This document shows, one piece after another, positions 1-11,136 of a stretch of 64,000 nucleotides of DNA. The notes under the pieces are model-generated. The model ran no database searches. It was not told the DNA's origin and saw nothing but the letters and a program-made list of their open reading frames with translations. Each line of letters opens with the position of its first letter. Position 1 is the stretch's first letter. Position numbers and translations under genes: made by a program. The stretch is from Zizania palustris. Taxonomy: Eukaryota > Streptophyta > Magnoliopsida > Poales > Poaceae. Location of the stretch: contig JAAALK010000289.1 of NCBI GenBank assembly GCA_019279435.1, positions 14,444,465-14,508,464 of the forward strand, given 5' to 3'.

Positions 1-1891
1 CAAGTTCTCAGAGTAAATCACCTATTGTCTCATCACAATCCCCCACATATCTTTCATCTCAGGATGTGCAAAATATAGGATCATTATCACCTGTTGATGA
101 GCGTGAAATAGAGGAAAAGGCAGAGGAAAAGCCAGTGCCCAATAAAGTGGCAGAAGTGATAGAATCGAAAGTGACTTCTGATCCTCAAGTGACAAAGCCA
201 GTGCCAGTGCTTGAGCCCACTGATGAGCCCAACACAAATGTGCCAGAGCCAGATCAAATGCCAGTGCTAGTTCTGACTGAGCCTCAAGTGCTAGTTCCGA
301 CTGATCCTCAATTGCCGGTGGCCAAGCCCATAACAAAAGTGCCAGTGCTAGTTGCTGCCGAGCCTGAAAAACAAGATGCATGCCCAAAGCCAGCAATCCA
401 CAAGATAACTGTTCAAGCTGGGCAGTGTTCTGCGCTGAAATCTGAGATGCATAAATTTTTTAATACTTTGGGGCAAACACGTTCTATGCCCGAAGCGGCT
501 CCCATAAAGGCTCCAGTACAAAAGCATGCGGGCTCACTTTATGTTGATAAGAGGACCTACGAAGACGAGGATTATATCGAATACGAAACAGGCAAACCAT
601 TATTACCCCAAGGAGTACTTAATTGTATGCCTTGGACGATGAAAACATTTCATGACTGGTACCTCAAAGCGTCTTCGTTACGAGTAACACAAATAGAACT
701 GAAGGTTCCACAAGAAATATTCAACTGCCCAGAGTTTAAGCTTGCACTATTTTTTGACGACTTCCATCGGATGTTTCGTCTGAAGTGAACCGACATCACA
801 AGCATGATGCTCTGGTGCATGTAAGTACTTTATACTTTGTCAATACAAAGCAAAAATAAATAATGACTTATATTGACTATTGTTTTATAACATATGCAGT
901 TGTAATTCACGCGGTGACGAGTCTAAATTGTATGGGTACTTAAACCCGTCATTAATAAGCCAAAGTGCGCTGAACCCGACACTAAACCAGAACGATAGCA
1001 AGTACTGGACTGCGGGTAAGAAAAAATTTCAAAGAAAGATGTTCAATAAAGACGAAGACAAACTTAAGAAGAACAAAAGGAGTTGTGCCGCGTTGTATAT
1101 TGCGCGGTGCATGTATCAATGGAAGGACAGAGAAATGATAAGTGGGGCATATAACTTTAAGTAAGTATACCCACTATATCCACTTAATCACGTTTTATCG
1201 ATTATGAAACTAACATAATCATATATTACTTCTTTTGATAGTGATCATTGGATTGCACTTCTGATATACCTAAAGAGCTCAAGGGTTTATGTGCTCGACT
1301 CGCTCGACAAACCCAAAAAAGAATATCAAGATATATTAAATGTTATTCAGAGTGCATATAGATACTACGTGGAAAAGTTAGGTGGCCCACATGATCCACA
1401 GAGGCCGAAAGAAATGCTTATCAGAACCAACTATCCGGTAATATTATATTTTTAAATTTGTTAATTCAATTGATAAAGCCAAACTATATATCGTTCTAAC
1501 TTTGTCTATTTTGAAGTGTCACAAACAATCTCTTGGTTCCGTGCATTGTGGCTACTATACTTATGATTTCATGAGCAATAACTTAGGAAAGTTTGGGCGG
1601 ACAGTATCTGAGGATACTAAAGAAGTAAGTTGATTTCTTGTGTGTTAATCTAATATAACTTGCAGCGTATGTACTTATATTTTACGTATGCAGGCGTCAG
1701 GTCCATCAATCGTTGCCCAGAAGAGCCAACTCTCTGAATCACAAATGTATGAAATCGTATCAAGGATGTGCCGCTTCACGATGCATGAGATTCTTCATGA
1801 GCTTGGAGTATTTTTCGATCCTGAGAGTGAAGTGGCCAAGCATCCAACTCTGTATGATTGGGCCGGAAGAATGAAAAGGCGAACCAATTAA
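1..1891 (+). pseudogene. CACTA-encoded protein with Ulp1-like (C48) cysteine protease domain, 3' exons
   Basis: Five exons can be joined in one frame: 1-820, 900-1160, 1242-1437, 1517-1624 and 1694-1891 (stop TAA). Donors read GTAAGT or GTAATA and acceptors end in AG; phases agree at every junction. The first exon is open to the window edge. It begins with a low-complexity Pro/Val/Glu/Lys segment and then a conserved-looking region (from about 540). Exons 3-4 hold the protease signature: His in DHW (1246-1248), Asp in VLDS, and Cys in HCGYY (1547-1549), the His-Asp-Cys triad of C48 SUMO-protease-like peptidases. An in-frame TGA at 786-788 interrupts exon 1, and the reading continues sensibly beyond it (TDITSMMLWC). 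The gene therefore looks like a nonsense-mutated copy with an intact catalytic core. Its role in transposition is not known; calls of this family are common in plant CACTA elements. Confidence 0.75.
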
Positions 1892-2065
1892 GATATGAGT
1901 TAGCCTTCCAAGAAAACATAAACCGCATGAGCATGTATTTGTGAAACAATGAATTGTGTTGATGGATGGTTATTGTGAAACATAAACCGGAAGAATGTAA
2001 ACTTTGTAAATTTTTGCAAATTGATGAGATTGATGGTTGTTGTGTTGATGTGTTGTTGTTGTGGA

Positions 2066-2142
2066 TGTGTATGTGGATATGTGGATGTTTTGCTGCTGTG
2101 TATGTGGATATGTGGATGTTTTGCTGCTGTGTATGTGGATGG
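2066..2142. repeat. 31-bp tandem repeat, 2.5 copies
   Basis: Units 2066-2096 and 2097-2127 are identical (begin TGTGTATGTGGATATG) and a partial third follows. It lies in the 3' untranslated part of the CACTA gene. Small frames through it are repeat artefacts. Confidence 0.85.
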
Positions 2143-2216
2143 CTGTGTGAAGCATATAATTTCTGTGTTTTGGTTTGTGGGATCACAACATTCTGTGTTA
2201 TGGCTTATACACAGCA

Positions 2217-2474
2217 GTGGCGGGCAGATGAGGTAGCTTGCCCGTTACTGCTGTTGACATAGTGGTGGCGGGCGCGCTGACATCATCTGCCCGCCACTCA
2301 TATTGATAATAGCAGTGGCGGGCAGATGATGTCAGCGCGCCCGCCACTACTGTTGACACAGCGGTGGCGGGCGCTCTGACCGCCACTGCTAACCAGTGAT
2401 AGCAGTGGCGTTAGAGCAGTGGCGGACTGGATGCCCGCCACTATAGGTCGATTTTGCCCGCCGCTACAGTGTCG
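2217..2474. repeat. CACTA subterminal repeats (GTGGCGGGC motif)
   Basis: The motif GTGGCGGGC or its complement GCCCGCCAC recurs about ten times in both orientations next to the element end. Such subterminal repeats are the transposase-binding regions known in En/Spm elements. That function is inferred here from position and density. Confidence 0.8.
2261..2351. repeat. 38-bp inverted repeat (hairpin) in CACTA subterminal region
   Basis: Arms 2261-2298 and 2314-2351 are complementary at 37 of 38 positions, separated by a 15-base A/T-rich spacer. Each arm contains GCGCGCTGACATCATCTGCC or its complement. This would form a very stable cruciform or RNA hairpin. Confidence 0.92.
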
Positions 2475-2487
2475 CTTTGTAGTAGTG
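2475..2487. repeat. CACTA terminal inverted repeat, right end
   Basis: CTTTGTAGTAGTG reads as CACTACTACAAAG on the other strand, the standard terminus of plant CACTA elements. Confidence 0.9.
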
Positions 2488-2928
2488 TATGTAAAAGTTA
2501 TGCATGTTTGAATCTGATATTGTCTCTATAGTCCGAGGTTGAGTTAAAAATGTCTAGAAGTTTATCTCTACTTTCTCTTGGCACAAAAGTAACATCCCAA
2601 ACTTGTATATTATATTTGGATGACCTTGACTTGGTCCCCAATAAACTTCCATGATGTTTTATACCCTTGATGTGCTCTCAACGTGTCGCTTGATCCATGT
2701 AAAAAATTCTACAATTGAAACAAAGCCATCTCAAGGTGTAGCATCCTTAGCTCAAATATATAAAATGTAAATTTAATATATAATGCACACATCTTAGGTT
2801 GTTTATTGTAATGCATAAGAATGGTCATATCCCAGTCAATGATGTCCTCACCATGATCCCTTCGAGGTAACTCTTTCTTACAACCAACATTCTATTCAAG
2901 TTGATACGTTGAATGATGTGTAGGACCG
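2488..2928. other. Unassigned noncoding segment
   Basis: A/T-rich sequence between the CACTA terminus and an LTR fragment. I see no open frame, RNA gene or recognisable element. It may be the host or older-element sequence into which both neighbours inserted. Confidence 0.5.
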
Positions 2929-4110
2929 AAAGTAGCAACTAGAGGGGGGTGAATGGGTGCAAATAAAAAATTCACAAATTATAAGAAACAAAATGCTATT
3001 ACTCTCGTATTAGTTGAGATGTGTAGTGACACTGTAAGAGATCACAAGTATTCAAAAGAGATTACTCACGCAATTCAAAAAGATATGCACTAGCACTAAT
3101 AGGCACTTGATCGAACACTAAACATGCAACCAAAGCTCATAGGCAATTCAACAAACACTTGTCATGCATGAATTTCCACACACATCAATCAATCAATCAA
3201 TCAGTAATTTGATCAAACGCTCAAGAGCATTCGAACATCATAGGCATTTCATCCAACAAATTATGTGCAAGTTAGAAACAACCATACCTGTACATACTTG
3301 TGGAGACGAGGGCAACATGTTATGAAGAAGATGCAGGTGGCAGCTTCACTTGCGCTCACAAGTGCTGCTTGCCAAGTAACGTCAAGCGTGTTGCAGAAAA
3401 CTAGCAGTGCGTTGGCTCATACTACTGAAGCGCTCATCGAGGACTGTGCAATGATCAGTACGATGGAGCACTTGGTGGCATAGACTGTTCTAGCCGGCAC
3501 GACTACAACATGACATAGCAATCGAGACCAAAGTGTGGGCTGTAATAGTTGCGCTCATGCACAGCTTGCCTCGGGCAGCTCCAGCCAGCGGAGGAAATGA
3601 GGGTGGAGGAAGGGATGTCCCAGGCTAGTCACAGCAAAGTGCATGCACCGGCCGAAGAAACACACATCACATACAAGCCATCGATGATACCGAGGCCAAC
3701 AACACTGGGGAAAACCACTCGGTCGTCTGGAGAATTTCTCGCTGACTGCGGCACACAAGTAAAACAGAAGAGGGTTTTTCATGTAGATGGCTAAAGTGAT
3801 ATTTGACTGAGTGAAAAACCATAGAGGGTTACGTGGGTTTTTGTAGCCTACGCTCAAAATAGAAAAATACGAAAATACCCTAGGGTTCAAAATAGAGACT
3901 CAAAGCCCACTAGGAAAAAATATAAAATTCAATCCCTATATAGTTTGTCCTACTGCAAATCTTTTGTAGCAGCTATGGCTTCGCATCACGGCCCTTCGAT
4001 CTTCGATCAATGGTACATATGAGGTGACAGTTTCATGCCCAAACCGCCAAAGTGCTTCCCTCCTTCGCACCAGGTACCTGGATTGGTTCGACCCGACTCC
4101 ATAGCTTGCC
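2929..4110 (-). mobile_element. Copia-family LTR fragment (minus orientation)
   Basis: It starts TGTAGGACCGAAAGTAGC and continues AGAGGGGGGTGAATGGG, the same edge as the LTRs of the two minus-strand copia elements further right. Near its far end it shares CACCAGGTACC(T/C)GGATTGG with the Copia-C LTR. The sequence between is diverged. No primer-binding site flanks the 2929 edge, so this is the outer edge of an element or a solo LTR. At about 4110 it changes abruptly into gag coding sequence of the opposite orientation, so the right end is truncated. Short frames inside it have no recognisable content. Confidence 0.65.
3184..3203. repeat. (ATCA)5 microsatellite
   Basis: Five perfect ATCA units inside the LTR fragment. 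Confidence 0.9.
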
Positions 4111-5454
4111 ATAGCCAACGGTAGAATTGAGAGTCTATCTTCTTCCCCTTGCTTGGGTGATAGTAGTGAGTGCCTGAAGTGTGAGGTGCTTCTGTGTGAC
4201 CTGTCGACTTTGAAGTCCAGGTACACAGAAAGGGTTGATGAGAGGGACGCTTTGGCCACTGAGCATGAAAGCGCTCAGCTGGAGCTGAAAGATGCTCAAG
4301 CTACTGTCGTCGCACCCTTTGTTGATTGCCCATCTCATCTAGCTGCCTTAGCTGAGTTGAAATCCAAGGGCGATGAACATTTGGGTGATTTGGAGATGTT
4401 GAGAGCTGAGCTTGCGCAGACTAGGCTAGAGCTCGAGACATTGTCAGTTCCACCCACTGTCTGTGAGAACTGCATGTCTCTTAGACTTGAGTTGATCAAG
4501 CTAAAAGCCAAGAAGTCTGTCCATGTAGAGAGTGAGTGTGAGACCTGCTTGTCTCAGGTGGAGGTTCTAGCTTCCTTGAGAGAGGAGCTAGCTGATTCTC
4601 AGAATGAGAACTTTTACCTCTGTTCTATCCTGAGTTGGATCAGTGCCAGAGAGCCACAGCTCGGCATGATGATCCAGCAGTTCAAGAGGCAGGATGGGTT
4701 TGGGGTAGGTTACACCTACACCAAGGCTGACTTTGAGAGTGCCATTAGCCGGGCAGTGGAGTGGAGTAAAATGACTCCTGAGCAGAGATACCCCAAGACT
4801 CACTCCACTGAGTCTTCCCAGGCTTGTCAGCCCAAGGATGAAGTAATTCATGAACCACCCAAAGCTCCACCCAAGAAGCCTATCTGGGTTCCAAAGCCCA
4901 AACACCTCTACTCTTCTCTAGACTCTCTTCCTGGACCTTCTCAACCCAAGAAGATTACACCTAACACCACCAAGCCTGAACATCCCAAGCCTTAACCACA
5001 TCCCAATAAGCCCACCTATCATTGTGAGTACTGTCAGAGAGACGGGCATCTTGCGGAGTTTTGCTTCAGGAGGAAGCGGGTTGACAGAGCAGAGAGAGCT
5101 CATGGTGATCAGGAGCAGTTCTACCAGCAGGGTGGTAGACTGCGGGTTCCTCGACACGGGGAGAGGCTGGAGGCCAGACCGCGTTGTGTAGGTGGTGGTA
5201 GAGGAGACGACTTTCTTTCCTGTGCTCCAGTTGGTGGTGTTCGTTCCGGCAGAGTTCCAGGCCGTGTTGGCTACGGTCCTGGACCTCGTGGCCGCAGGTT
5301 TAGGCAGAACCAAGGACCGCACTTTGAGCCGTGTTTTGGTCCAAACTCTTATGATGATTTCTGCTTTCCGTCTTTTGAGCAGATGGCTCGACACTGGTTT
5401 AGCTCTTTTGCTAAACCTGGTGCCGGACCATTTGCTCCCACTTACAGCCACTGA
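4111..5454 (+). pseudogene. Copia-A gag, C-terminal half
   Basis: The reading frame joins at 4111 (ANGRIESL) and matches the gag of Copia-C. It has a long Leu/Glu/Lys-rich coiled-coil-like region with paired CxxC motifs (CENC, CETC), then a Pro/Lys-rich linker. The zinc knuckle CEYCQRDGHLAEFC (CX2CX4HX4C) lies at about 5023-5064, and an Arg/Gly-rich tail follows. A TAA at 4993-4995 breaks the frame before the knuckle. The frame ends at TGA 5452-5454, where pol is already open in the -1 frame. In an intact element this protein would form the virus-like particle and bind the RNA. The N-terminal half is absent, so this copy cannot make a normal Gag. Confidence 0.8.
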
Positions 5455-8400
5455 TTGTGCAGGATCGGGGACTGGAGGGCGTTTGGATCATGGACTCAGG
5501 ATGTTCTCGCCACATGACGGGACATCGCAGATGGTTCTCCAGTCTCACTCCCCCGAGCTCCAAAGAGTACATCACATTCGGGAACAGTGGTCAAGGGAAA
5601 GTAAGTGGCATTGGCTCAATTCGCATTTCAGATCATTTCTCTTTGAAGAATGTTGCCTTGGTTAAAAATTTGAACTTCAATTTGATTTCTGTTTCGCAAC
5701 TTCTTGAGGATGGTTTGGAAGTGCGGTTTAAGAAGGGTAATTCTTCTGTGGTTGATTCTAGAGGGTCTTTGATTTGCCAGATTTTACCTTTTGGTAAAGT
5801 TTTTCGAATTGACTTCTCTAGTTCTTTTGGCCCTTCTCGTTGCTTCATTGCTGGATCTTCTTCTGAGCTCTGGAAGTGGCATAGGAGGTTAGGTCATTTG
5901 AGTTTTGATCTGCTAGTCAGGTTGAGCTCTATGGACCTCATCCGAAGATTGCCCAAGCTTAAGATGGAGAAGGATCTAGTTTGTCATCCCTGTCGTCATG
6001 GGAAAATGGTTGCCGCTTCTCACTCACCCGTGACTCAGGTGATGACTTCGTACCCGGGCGAGCTTTTACACTTGGACACTGTGGGTCCAGCTAGGGTACG
6101 TTCAGTCGGTGGGAAGTGGTACGCTCTTGTGATTGTTGACGACTTCTCTCGATTCTCGTGGGTTTTCTTTTTGGAGTCTAAGGATGAAACTTTTCAATTT
6201 GTTCATGACCTGATTTTGAAGCTGAAGAATGAGAACAATGGTCGGATGTGAGCAATTCGCTCCGACAACGGCTCTGAGTTCAAGAATTCTCAGTTCGTCA
6301 GCTTCTGTAGTGATCAGGGACTGGACCATCAATTTTCTTCTCCTTATACTCCCCCACAGAACGGCGTTGTGGAACGAAAGAACCGCACGCTTGTCGAGAT
6401 GGCCAGGACGATGCTCGATGAGCATAGGACTCCTAGGCGTTTTTGGGCTGAAGCCATGAACATGGCTTGCTATCTGGCCAATCGTATTTTTCTTAGAGCA
6501 TACCTAGGTAAGACCTCATATGAGTTGTGGTTTGGCAGACAGCCCAAGGTGAGCCACTTGCGAGCGTTTGGCTACAAGTGCTTTGTGCTCAAGAAGGGAG
6601 GGCATTTGGACAAGTTTGAGTCTCGTTGCTGGGATGGTGTTTTTCTTGGTTACACTTTGCATTCTCGAGGTTTCCGTGTTTGGAACCTCGACTCCCAGCA
6701 GCTTGTCGAGACATGTGAAGTTTCATTTGACGAGTCCTTGCCTTCTTTAACTCCTTCTTTTGAGCTTTCTGGTGATGATGAGCTCGGAGAGTCCATCTTC
6801 GAGGAAGATGAGGATACTCCAGCTGCTGATGAGGGTGGGCCTTCTGCACCCCCTGTAGAGCCCACACCTTCTGAGACTTCGACTGAGGATGAGGGCGGAC
6901 CTCTGATCACTTCTTCCACTACGATCGAGCCCCCTCAGTCGAGTCCAGAGGTGCCAGCTGCTGACTCCGGTGAGGTGACTTCAGATCACCAAGGATCCCG
7001 AGCAGTTCAGCGTGATCACCCCTCGGAGCTCATCATCGGTGATTTGACTGAGAGAACCTTGCGTACATCTGGTACTTCTCTTGCTGTGTTTGCAGAATCT
7101 GCTTTTGTTGCATCTTTTGAGCCCAGAGATGTTAATCATGCTCTTTCTGATTCTAATTGGATTAATGCTATGCAAGAAGAGCTTGAGAACTTTGTCCGTA
7201 ATCGGGTTTGGACATTAGTTGAGCCGGCACCAGGATGCAACCCCATAGGCACCAAGTGGGTATTTAAGAACAAACAAGGTGAAGATGGGGTTGTGGTGCG
7301 CAACAAAGCTCGACTAGTTGCCCGAGTTTTTTTGACAAAAAAGGGTATTGATTTTGAAGAAACTTTCGCCCCTGTTGCCCGTCTTGAGTCCATTCGCATT
7401 CTCTTAGCTTTTGCCGCTTCGAAGGGTTTTAAGCTTTTTCAAATGGACGTTAAGAGTGCTTTTCTGAACGGGTTCATAGAGGAGGAAGTTTATGTTAGGC
7501 AGCCCCCCGGTTTCGAGAACCCCAAGTTTCCTGGACATGTTTTTAAATTCCAAAAAGCTTTATACGGGTTGAAGCAAGCCCCCAGGGCTTGGTATCACCG
7601 GTTGAAGCAATTTTTGTTGGGGAAGGGCTTTGTGATGAGTTCTGTGGATAAGACTCTCTTTCTACTCAGAGTTGCTTCAGATTTCTTAGTTGCTCAGATT
7701 TACGTGGACGATATTATTTTTGGCGGTACTACTGATTCTCTTGTGTCTAAGTTTTCTGAGCAGATGCACAGTGAGTTTGAGATGAGCCTCATGGGTGAGC
7801 TCAAGTACTTTCTAGGGCTCCAGATCAAGCAGACCAAGGACGGTACCTTCATCCACGAAAGTAAGTACACTCGTGACATGCTTAAGAAATTTGACTTTGG
7901 TGGTGAGTTGAAGCCGCATATGACCCTGATGGGCACATCTGGGGGTCTGGACAAGGATGAGAGTGGCGTCAAGGTCAACGAGAGGGAGTTTCGAGGGATG
8001 ATCGGTTCACTGTTGTACTTGACGGCAACCAGACCGGACATTCAGTTCGCCGTGGGTCTTTGCGCGCGTTTTCAGTCTTCACCACACACGTCTCACCGAC
8101 AGGCTGTCAAGCGCATCTTCAGGTATCTCACTTATGCGCCCGATCTTGGTCTTTTCTATTCAGCTTCATCATCTCTCGATTTATCTGGCTTTTCGGATGC
8201 CGATTTTGGTGGGTGCCGGTTGGATCGCAAGTCGACTTCCGGTACTTGCCAGTTTCTTGGTTCTTCTCTTGTCTCTTGGTCTTCTTGAAAGCAATCTGGA
8301 GTTGCTCTTTCGACCACAAAGGCTGAGTACGTAGCTGCTGCTCACAGTTGGTTTGGATGATTTCCACTCTGCGAGATTTTGGGTTGTTCTTTCATACCAG

Positions 8401-8641
8401 AGTTCCCTTGTTTTGCGACAGCACTAGTGCAATTAGTGTAGGAAAAAACCCATGTCTCCATTCAAAAACCAAACACATTGATGTGCTCTTTCACTTTCTG
8501 CGGGATAAATATGAGAAAGGTGTCATTGACCTTGTTCATGTTGATACCCATCATCAGTTGGCTGATATTTTCGCCAAACCCCTAGATCAGTCTACATTTG
8601 AGCGTTTACGAGGGGATTTGGGTGTTGTGTATCCTTTTTAG
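5415..8641 (+). pseudogene. Copia-A pol (integrase, reverse transcriptase, RNase H)
   Basis: Copia domain order is clear: a protease/pre-integrase junction region (WIMDSGCSRHMTG, about 5487), the GAG-pre-integrase HHCC zinc finger (WHRRLGHL...CHPCRHGK, 5877-6000), and integrase. The integrase keeps its D,D,E residues (HLDTVGP, RSDNGSEF, VVERKNRT). Reverse transcriptase follows (MDVKSAFLNG, then YVDDIIFGG at 7701-7727), then RNase H (SDADFGG about 8196; HHQLADIFAKPL about 8550). Damage: CGA to TGA at 6249-6251, CGA to TGA at 8286-8288, and an about 8-base deletion near 8345 that shifts the frame for the last part of RNase H. The frame opens at 5415, overlaps gag by 40 bases, and is -1 relative to gag. 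The element is dead, but its coding sequence is largely preserved. Confidence 0.88.
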
Positions 8642-9423
8642 GATATTTTGCGTCAGTTTTCTTTCTTCTTTACTCTTTTCTTGAGTCTTTTTGTCTGTTC
8701 ATATCTTGCATATTCATATATCACACTGTAGAGCTGCTTCTGTTATATGACTGAAGTGCTTTACTTATTCTAGCTGGTACATGCTTTTGATTACATGTCA
8801 ATGATCATGTCTTGTCTCAGTTTGCTTGATAAGTCTGATATCTGTCATATGCATGTCTTTTATGCTTTAAAATTGAAAAATGATCACCATTGCTTCTGGT
8901 AACTAGCATGCGTAGGCTGAATGTTCTTGCTATCTGTTACATGCACTGTAGCTAGTTCTTGACTTAGATGCAAATATGCAACTTGGACATCTGTATGCTT
9001 TAAACATGGAAATGTGATATAAAAATGATGAAAAATCGAGAAAAATTAAAGTTCCATGCCTTTTTATGCATAACTTGAAAAGATGCAGGTGGGTTTGTTT
9101 TGTCGCGTTGCATTGTTCTGGACTGCGTACCATAGCACTTTGGTATGAACTAGGACAGTGCAATGTATGCCAAGACCAATGTCTTAAGCTTCTGATGGTC
9201 CAGTTATAGCCTAGGCTTGACTTGGTCGGTCAGCATAAGGATTGACATACAAATAACCCCTGGCATAAATGAAAAAGGAAAAAGAAAAAGCTTGAAAATT
9301 GAAATGATAACAAGTTTGCTGAAGCACTTTGATTCGGACAATGCCTATCTTGGTAGATATCAGTTAGCTTTTGCATCTCATGTTTTACCTTGCTTGCTTA
9401 CTGGAAAATGTGGTGATGCTTTT
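8642..9423 (+). other. Copia-A 3' untranslated region with conserved block
   Basis: Noncoding sequence downstream of pol, the first part of a long 3' region before the (missing) polypurine tract. The part at about 9045-9290 has a close counterpart in Copia-B and Copia-C, including AGCCTAGGC, GGAAGCTTAAG-like and TTGGCATACA-like stretches when read on the other strand. Confidence 0.75.
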
Positions 9424-11125
9424 TGTTGGACCGGAAACAGCGACCAGAGGGGGGGTGAATGGGAGCTTTTAAAATTTCGGGCTAAACACAACCTTCTGTT
9501 TTTAATTCTGTCTTCTGCGGAACAGGCTTTGACACGATAAACACACGGGCTTCTATCAGGGCATCGCTAGTAAGCAGCGAGGTCTAACCTGCTGTTACAC
9601 AGAGCGAACGCACACTGAAAAACACACTTCGCACAAAACACACTTCGCCTAGACAGGCTTCGGTGCACTACGACTAGCGAGGTATGCAAACAAGCTCAAG
9701 CAGAAACACAACACAGAAGCAGGGCTTCGCTGCTTGAACAAGGAACACAATAAAAGAACTCACTGGCTGAATACAAAGAGTGGTGGCTAGTACAGGAGCT
9801 CAACAGTAAATGCTCAAAGTGTTAAATGTTACCTACCCATCCCCCATATTTATAGCCACTATTCACCCATGTGAATTGACTACTTTACCCCTAGGGTTTA
9901 CACCAGTTTTGTCTCTACAGAATAGAGGGGTACAAAAGGTAGTCAACTTTATTTGGAGGCTTCTCTGTCAGCTTTGCAGAGGGGACAACGTCAGCTTTTT
10001 GCAGAGCAGACAATGTCAGCCTTTGCAGTCTTTGACCTTTCTGGAGCCCCCCTTCGTACGCGAGGGGCGCGGTAGCTTCGGTGAGAAGCCTTGAGCCTGA
10101 TGGCCTTCGCTTCACCGAAGTCAGCCTCCGATACAGTGACGGTTTTGAGCCGAAGATGTCAAAGCCCTTGGGCCTTCGCACCACCACCTTCGGAGTGGAT
10201 CACCACGGCTTCGCAGCTACTCCCAGCTCGAACTCCGTCTGTCCGTGTACTGAAGCCATGCATGGCCGAAGTACCACAAGTCATCCTTGATCCGGAGCTA
10301 GCCTCGCTCCGAAGCCTGCGTCACTCTGAAGCCCTCCTTCGGAGTACCACCCTTCGAAGTCCCTCCTTCGTCCAAGGCCTCCGCACGAAGCATTCCATGA
10401 GCACTTCATCGCAGTGTCTCTCCCCGAGCACACTCCTCGACGAGCCTCACCCAGACCATGCCTTCAATGCACCTCGACTTCTGAGACCTTCGTCGGGTAC
10501 CTTCGAGTGTCTCCCTCCGGAGCACACTTCGAACGCCTTGCCTCTGTTGAGGACTTGATCCACCAAACTCCGAAGTCACTCCATCCGGAGTACCCTTCGA
10601 AGTGCCTCGCCCCCGAGGACTTTGTCTCGGAGTACCTTCGCCCGGAGCCACGCTCCGCACTTACTGCCTTCTCCTGGCGCACCTCGACCCGAGGTCCGAC
10701 CTCGACCCCTTCGCAGCCACCGTGACGGAGCTCCCCGCTCCACTGGCATCAAGCCTCCCGCTTGACCCAGGTTCACCTGCTACAAACCGTCTGTCGCCTC
10801 CGAAGTCCCCTGCGCACCACAGACAAGCAGACAAGTGTGTCAAGTACTCCGGAGACCTCTCCGGGTTAGCAACCTTCGGCACACTCCGGTGTACCGCCCA
10901 AAGTACCGAGACCTTCGGTACAAACCCAGTCATCTTGTACTGTCGAACCCCTCCGACAGGCACACTCCGCTGCAACAGCTGCAGCAACCAGAGCCACCGA
11001 AGCCTTCGGTGAAACCACCTCCGAACACCTAACCTCCGAACCCCTTCGGAGGTACCCCTTCGAAACAGAGGTTAAACACAGTCAATCACTCATCACAGAC
11101 TCCAAAACCAACCCTTGGTTTCTCA
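9424..11125 (-). repeat. Copia-B 3' LTR
   Basis: In plus orientation it begins TGTTGGACCGGAAACAGC and ends CTCA next to the PPT. It shares its beginning and its middle (AGTAAGCAGCGAGGTCTAACC and following) with the right LTR, but lacks about 300 bases present there after GGAACAGGCTT. A TATA-like TATTTATA (TATAAATA on the minus strand) lies near 9847. It is extremely rich in CTTCG/CGAAG words. Confidence 0.85.
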
Positions 11126-11136
11126 ATCCCCCCCTT
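11126..11136 (-). other. Copia-B polypurine tract
   Basis: On the minus strand this reads AAGGGGGGGAT directly before the LTR start TGAG. This is the plus-strand primer expected just upstream of a 3' LTR. Confidence 0.8.

Larger units (their letters stand above)
1..2487 (+). mobile_element. CACTA (En/Spm) DNA transposon, 3' part
   Basis: The 3' portion of a CACTA-type DNA transposon; its 5' part lies before the window. Three things support the call. The right end is the inverted CACTACTACAAAG terminus. It is preceded by dense subterminal repeats built on GTGGCGGGC. A multi-exon gene just inside encodes a Ulp1-like protease of the kind often carried by plant CACTA elements. The 3 bases after the terminus (TAT, 2488-2490) would be one copy of the usual 3-bp target duplication, but the other copy is outside the window. 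No transposase (TNPD-like) sequence is visible here, so autonomy cannot be judged. Confidence 0.88.
4111..9423 (+). mobile_element. Copia-A: Ty1/copia retrotransposon fragment, Sirevirus-like
   Basis: Internal part of a copia element on the plus strand: the C-terminal half of gag, the whole of pol and the start of a long 3' untranslated region. The 5' LTR, PBS and first half of gag are missing, replaced at 4110 by an oppositely oriented LTR fragment. At 9423 the element is cut by the insertion of Copia-B; the expected continuation (GTGGTGATGCTTTTG in its relative Copia-C) is broken exactly there. It is closely similar throughout to Copia-C (minus strand, 29-35 kb). The long 3' noncoding part, the coiled-coil gag with zinc knuckles and the WIMDSGCSRHMTG pol start suggest the Maximus/SIRE (Sirevirus) branch; that lineage call is from memory. 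Confidence 0.85.

Noticed and set aside
1776..2262. Small frames over the CACTA 3' end (for example 1966-2262 plus and 1776-2186 minus)
   Set aside because: They are translations of the GT-rich tandem repeat and subterminal repeats.
3265..3890. Frames in the 3.3-3.9 kb region
   Set aside because: No recognisable domain; they lie in an LTR fragment.
5192..5665. 157-codon plus frame
   Set aside because: It is an alternative-frame shadow of the gag knuckle/tail and pol start; the coding frame shows the family motifs.
10081..11032. Overlapping open frames of 60-155 codons on both strands
   Set aside because: They lie in the GC-richer, CTTCG-repeat part of the Copia-B LTR, have biased low-complexity translations and no counterpart in the other LTR.
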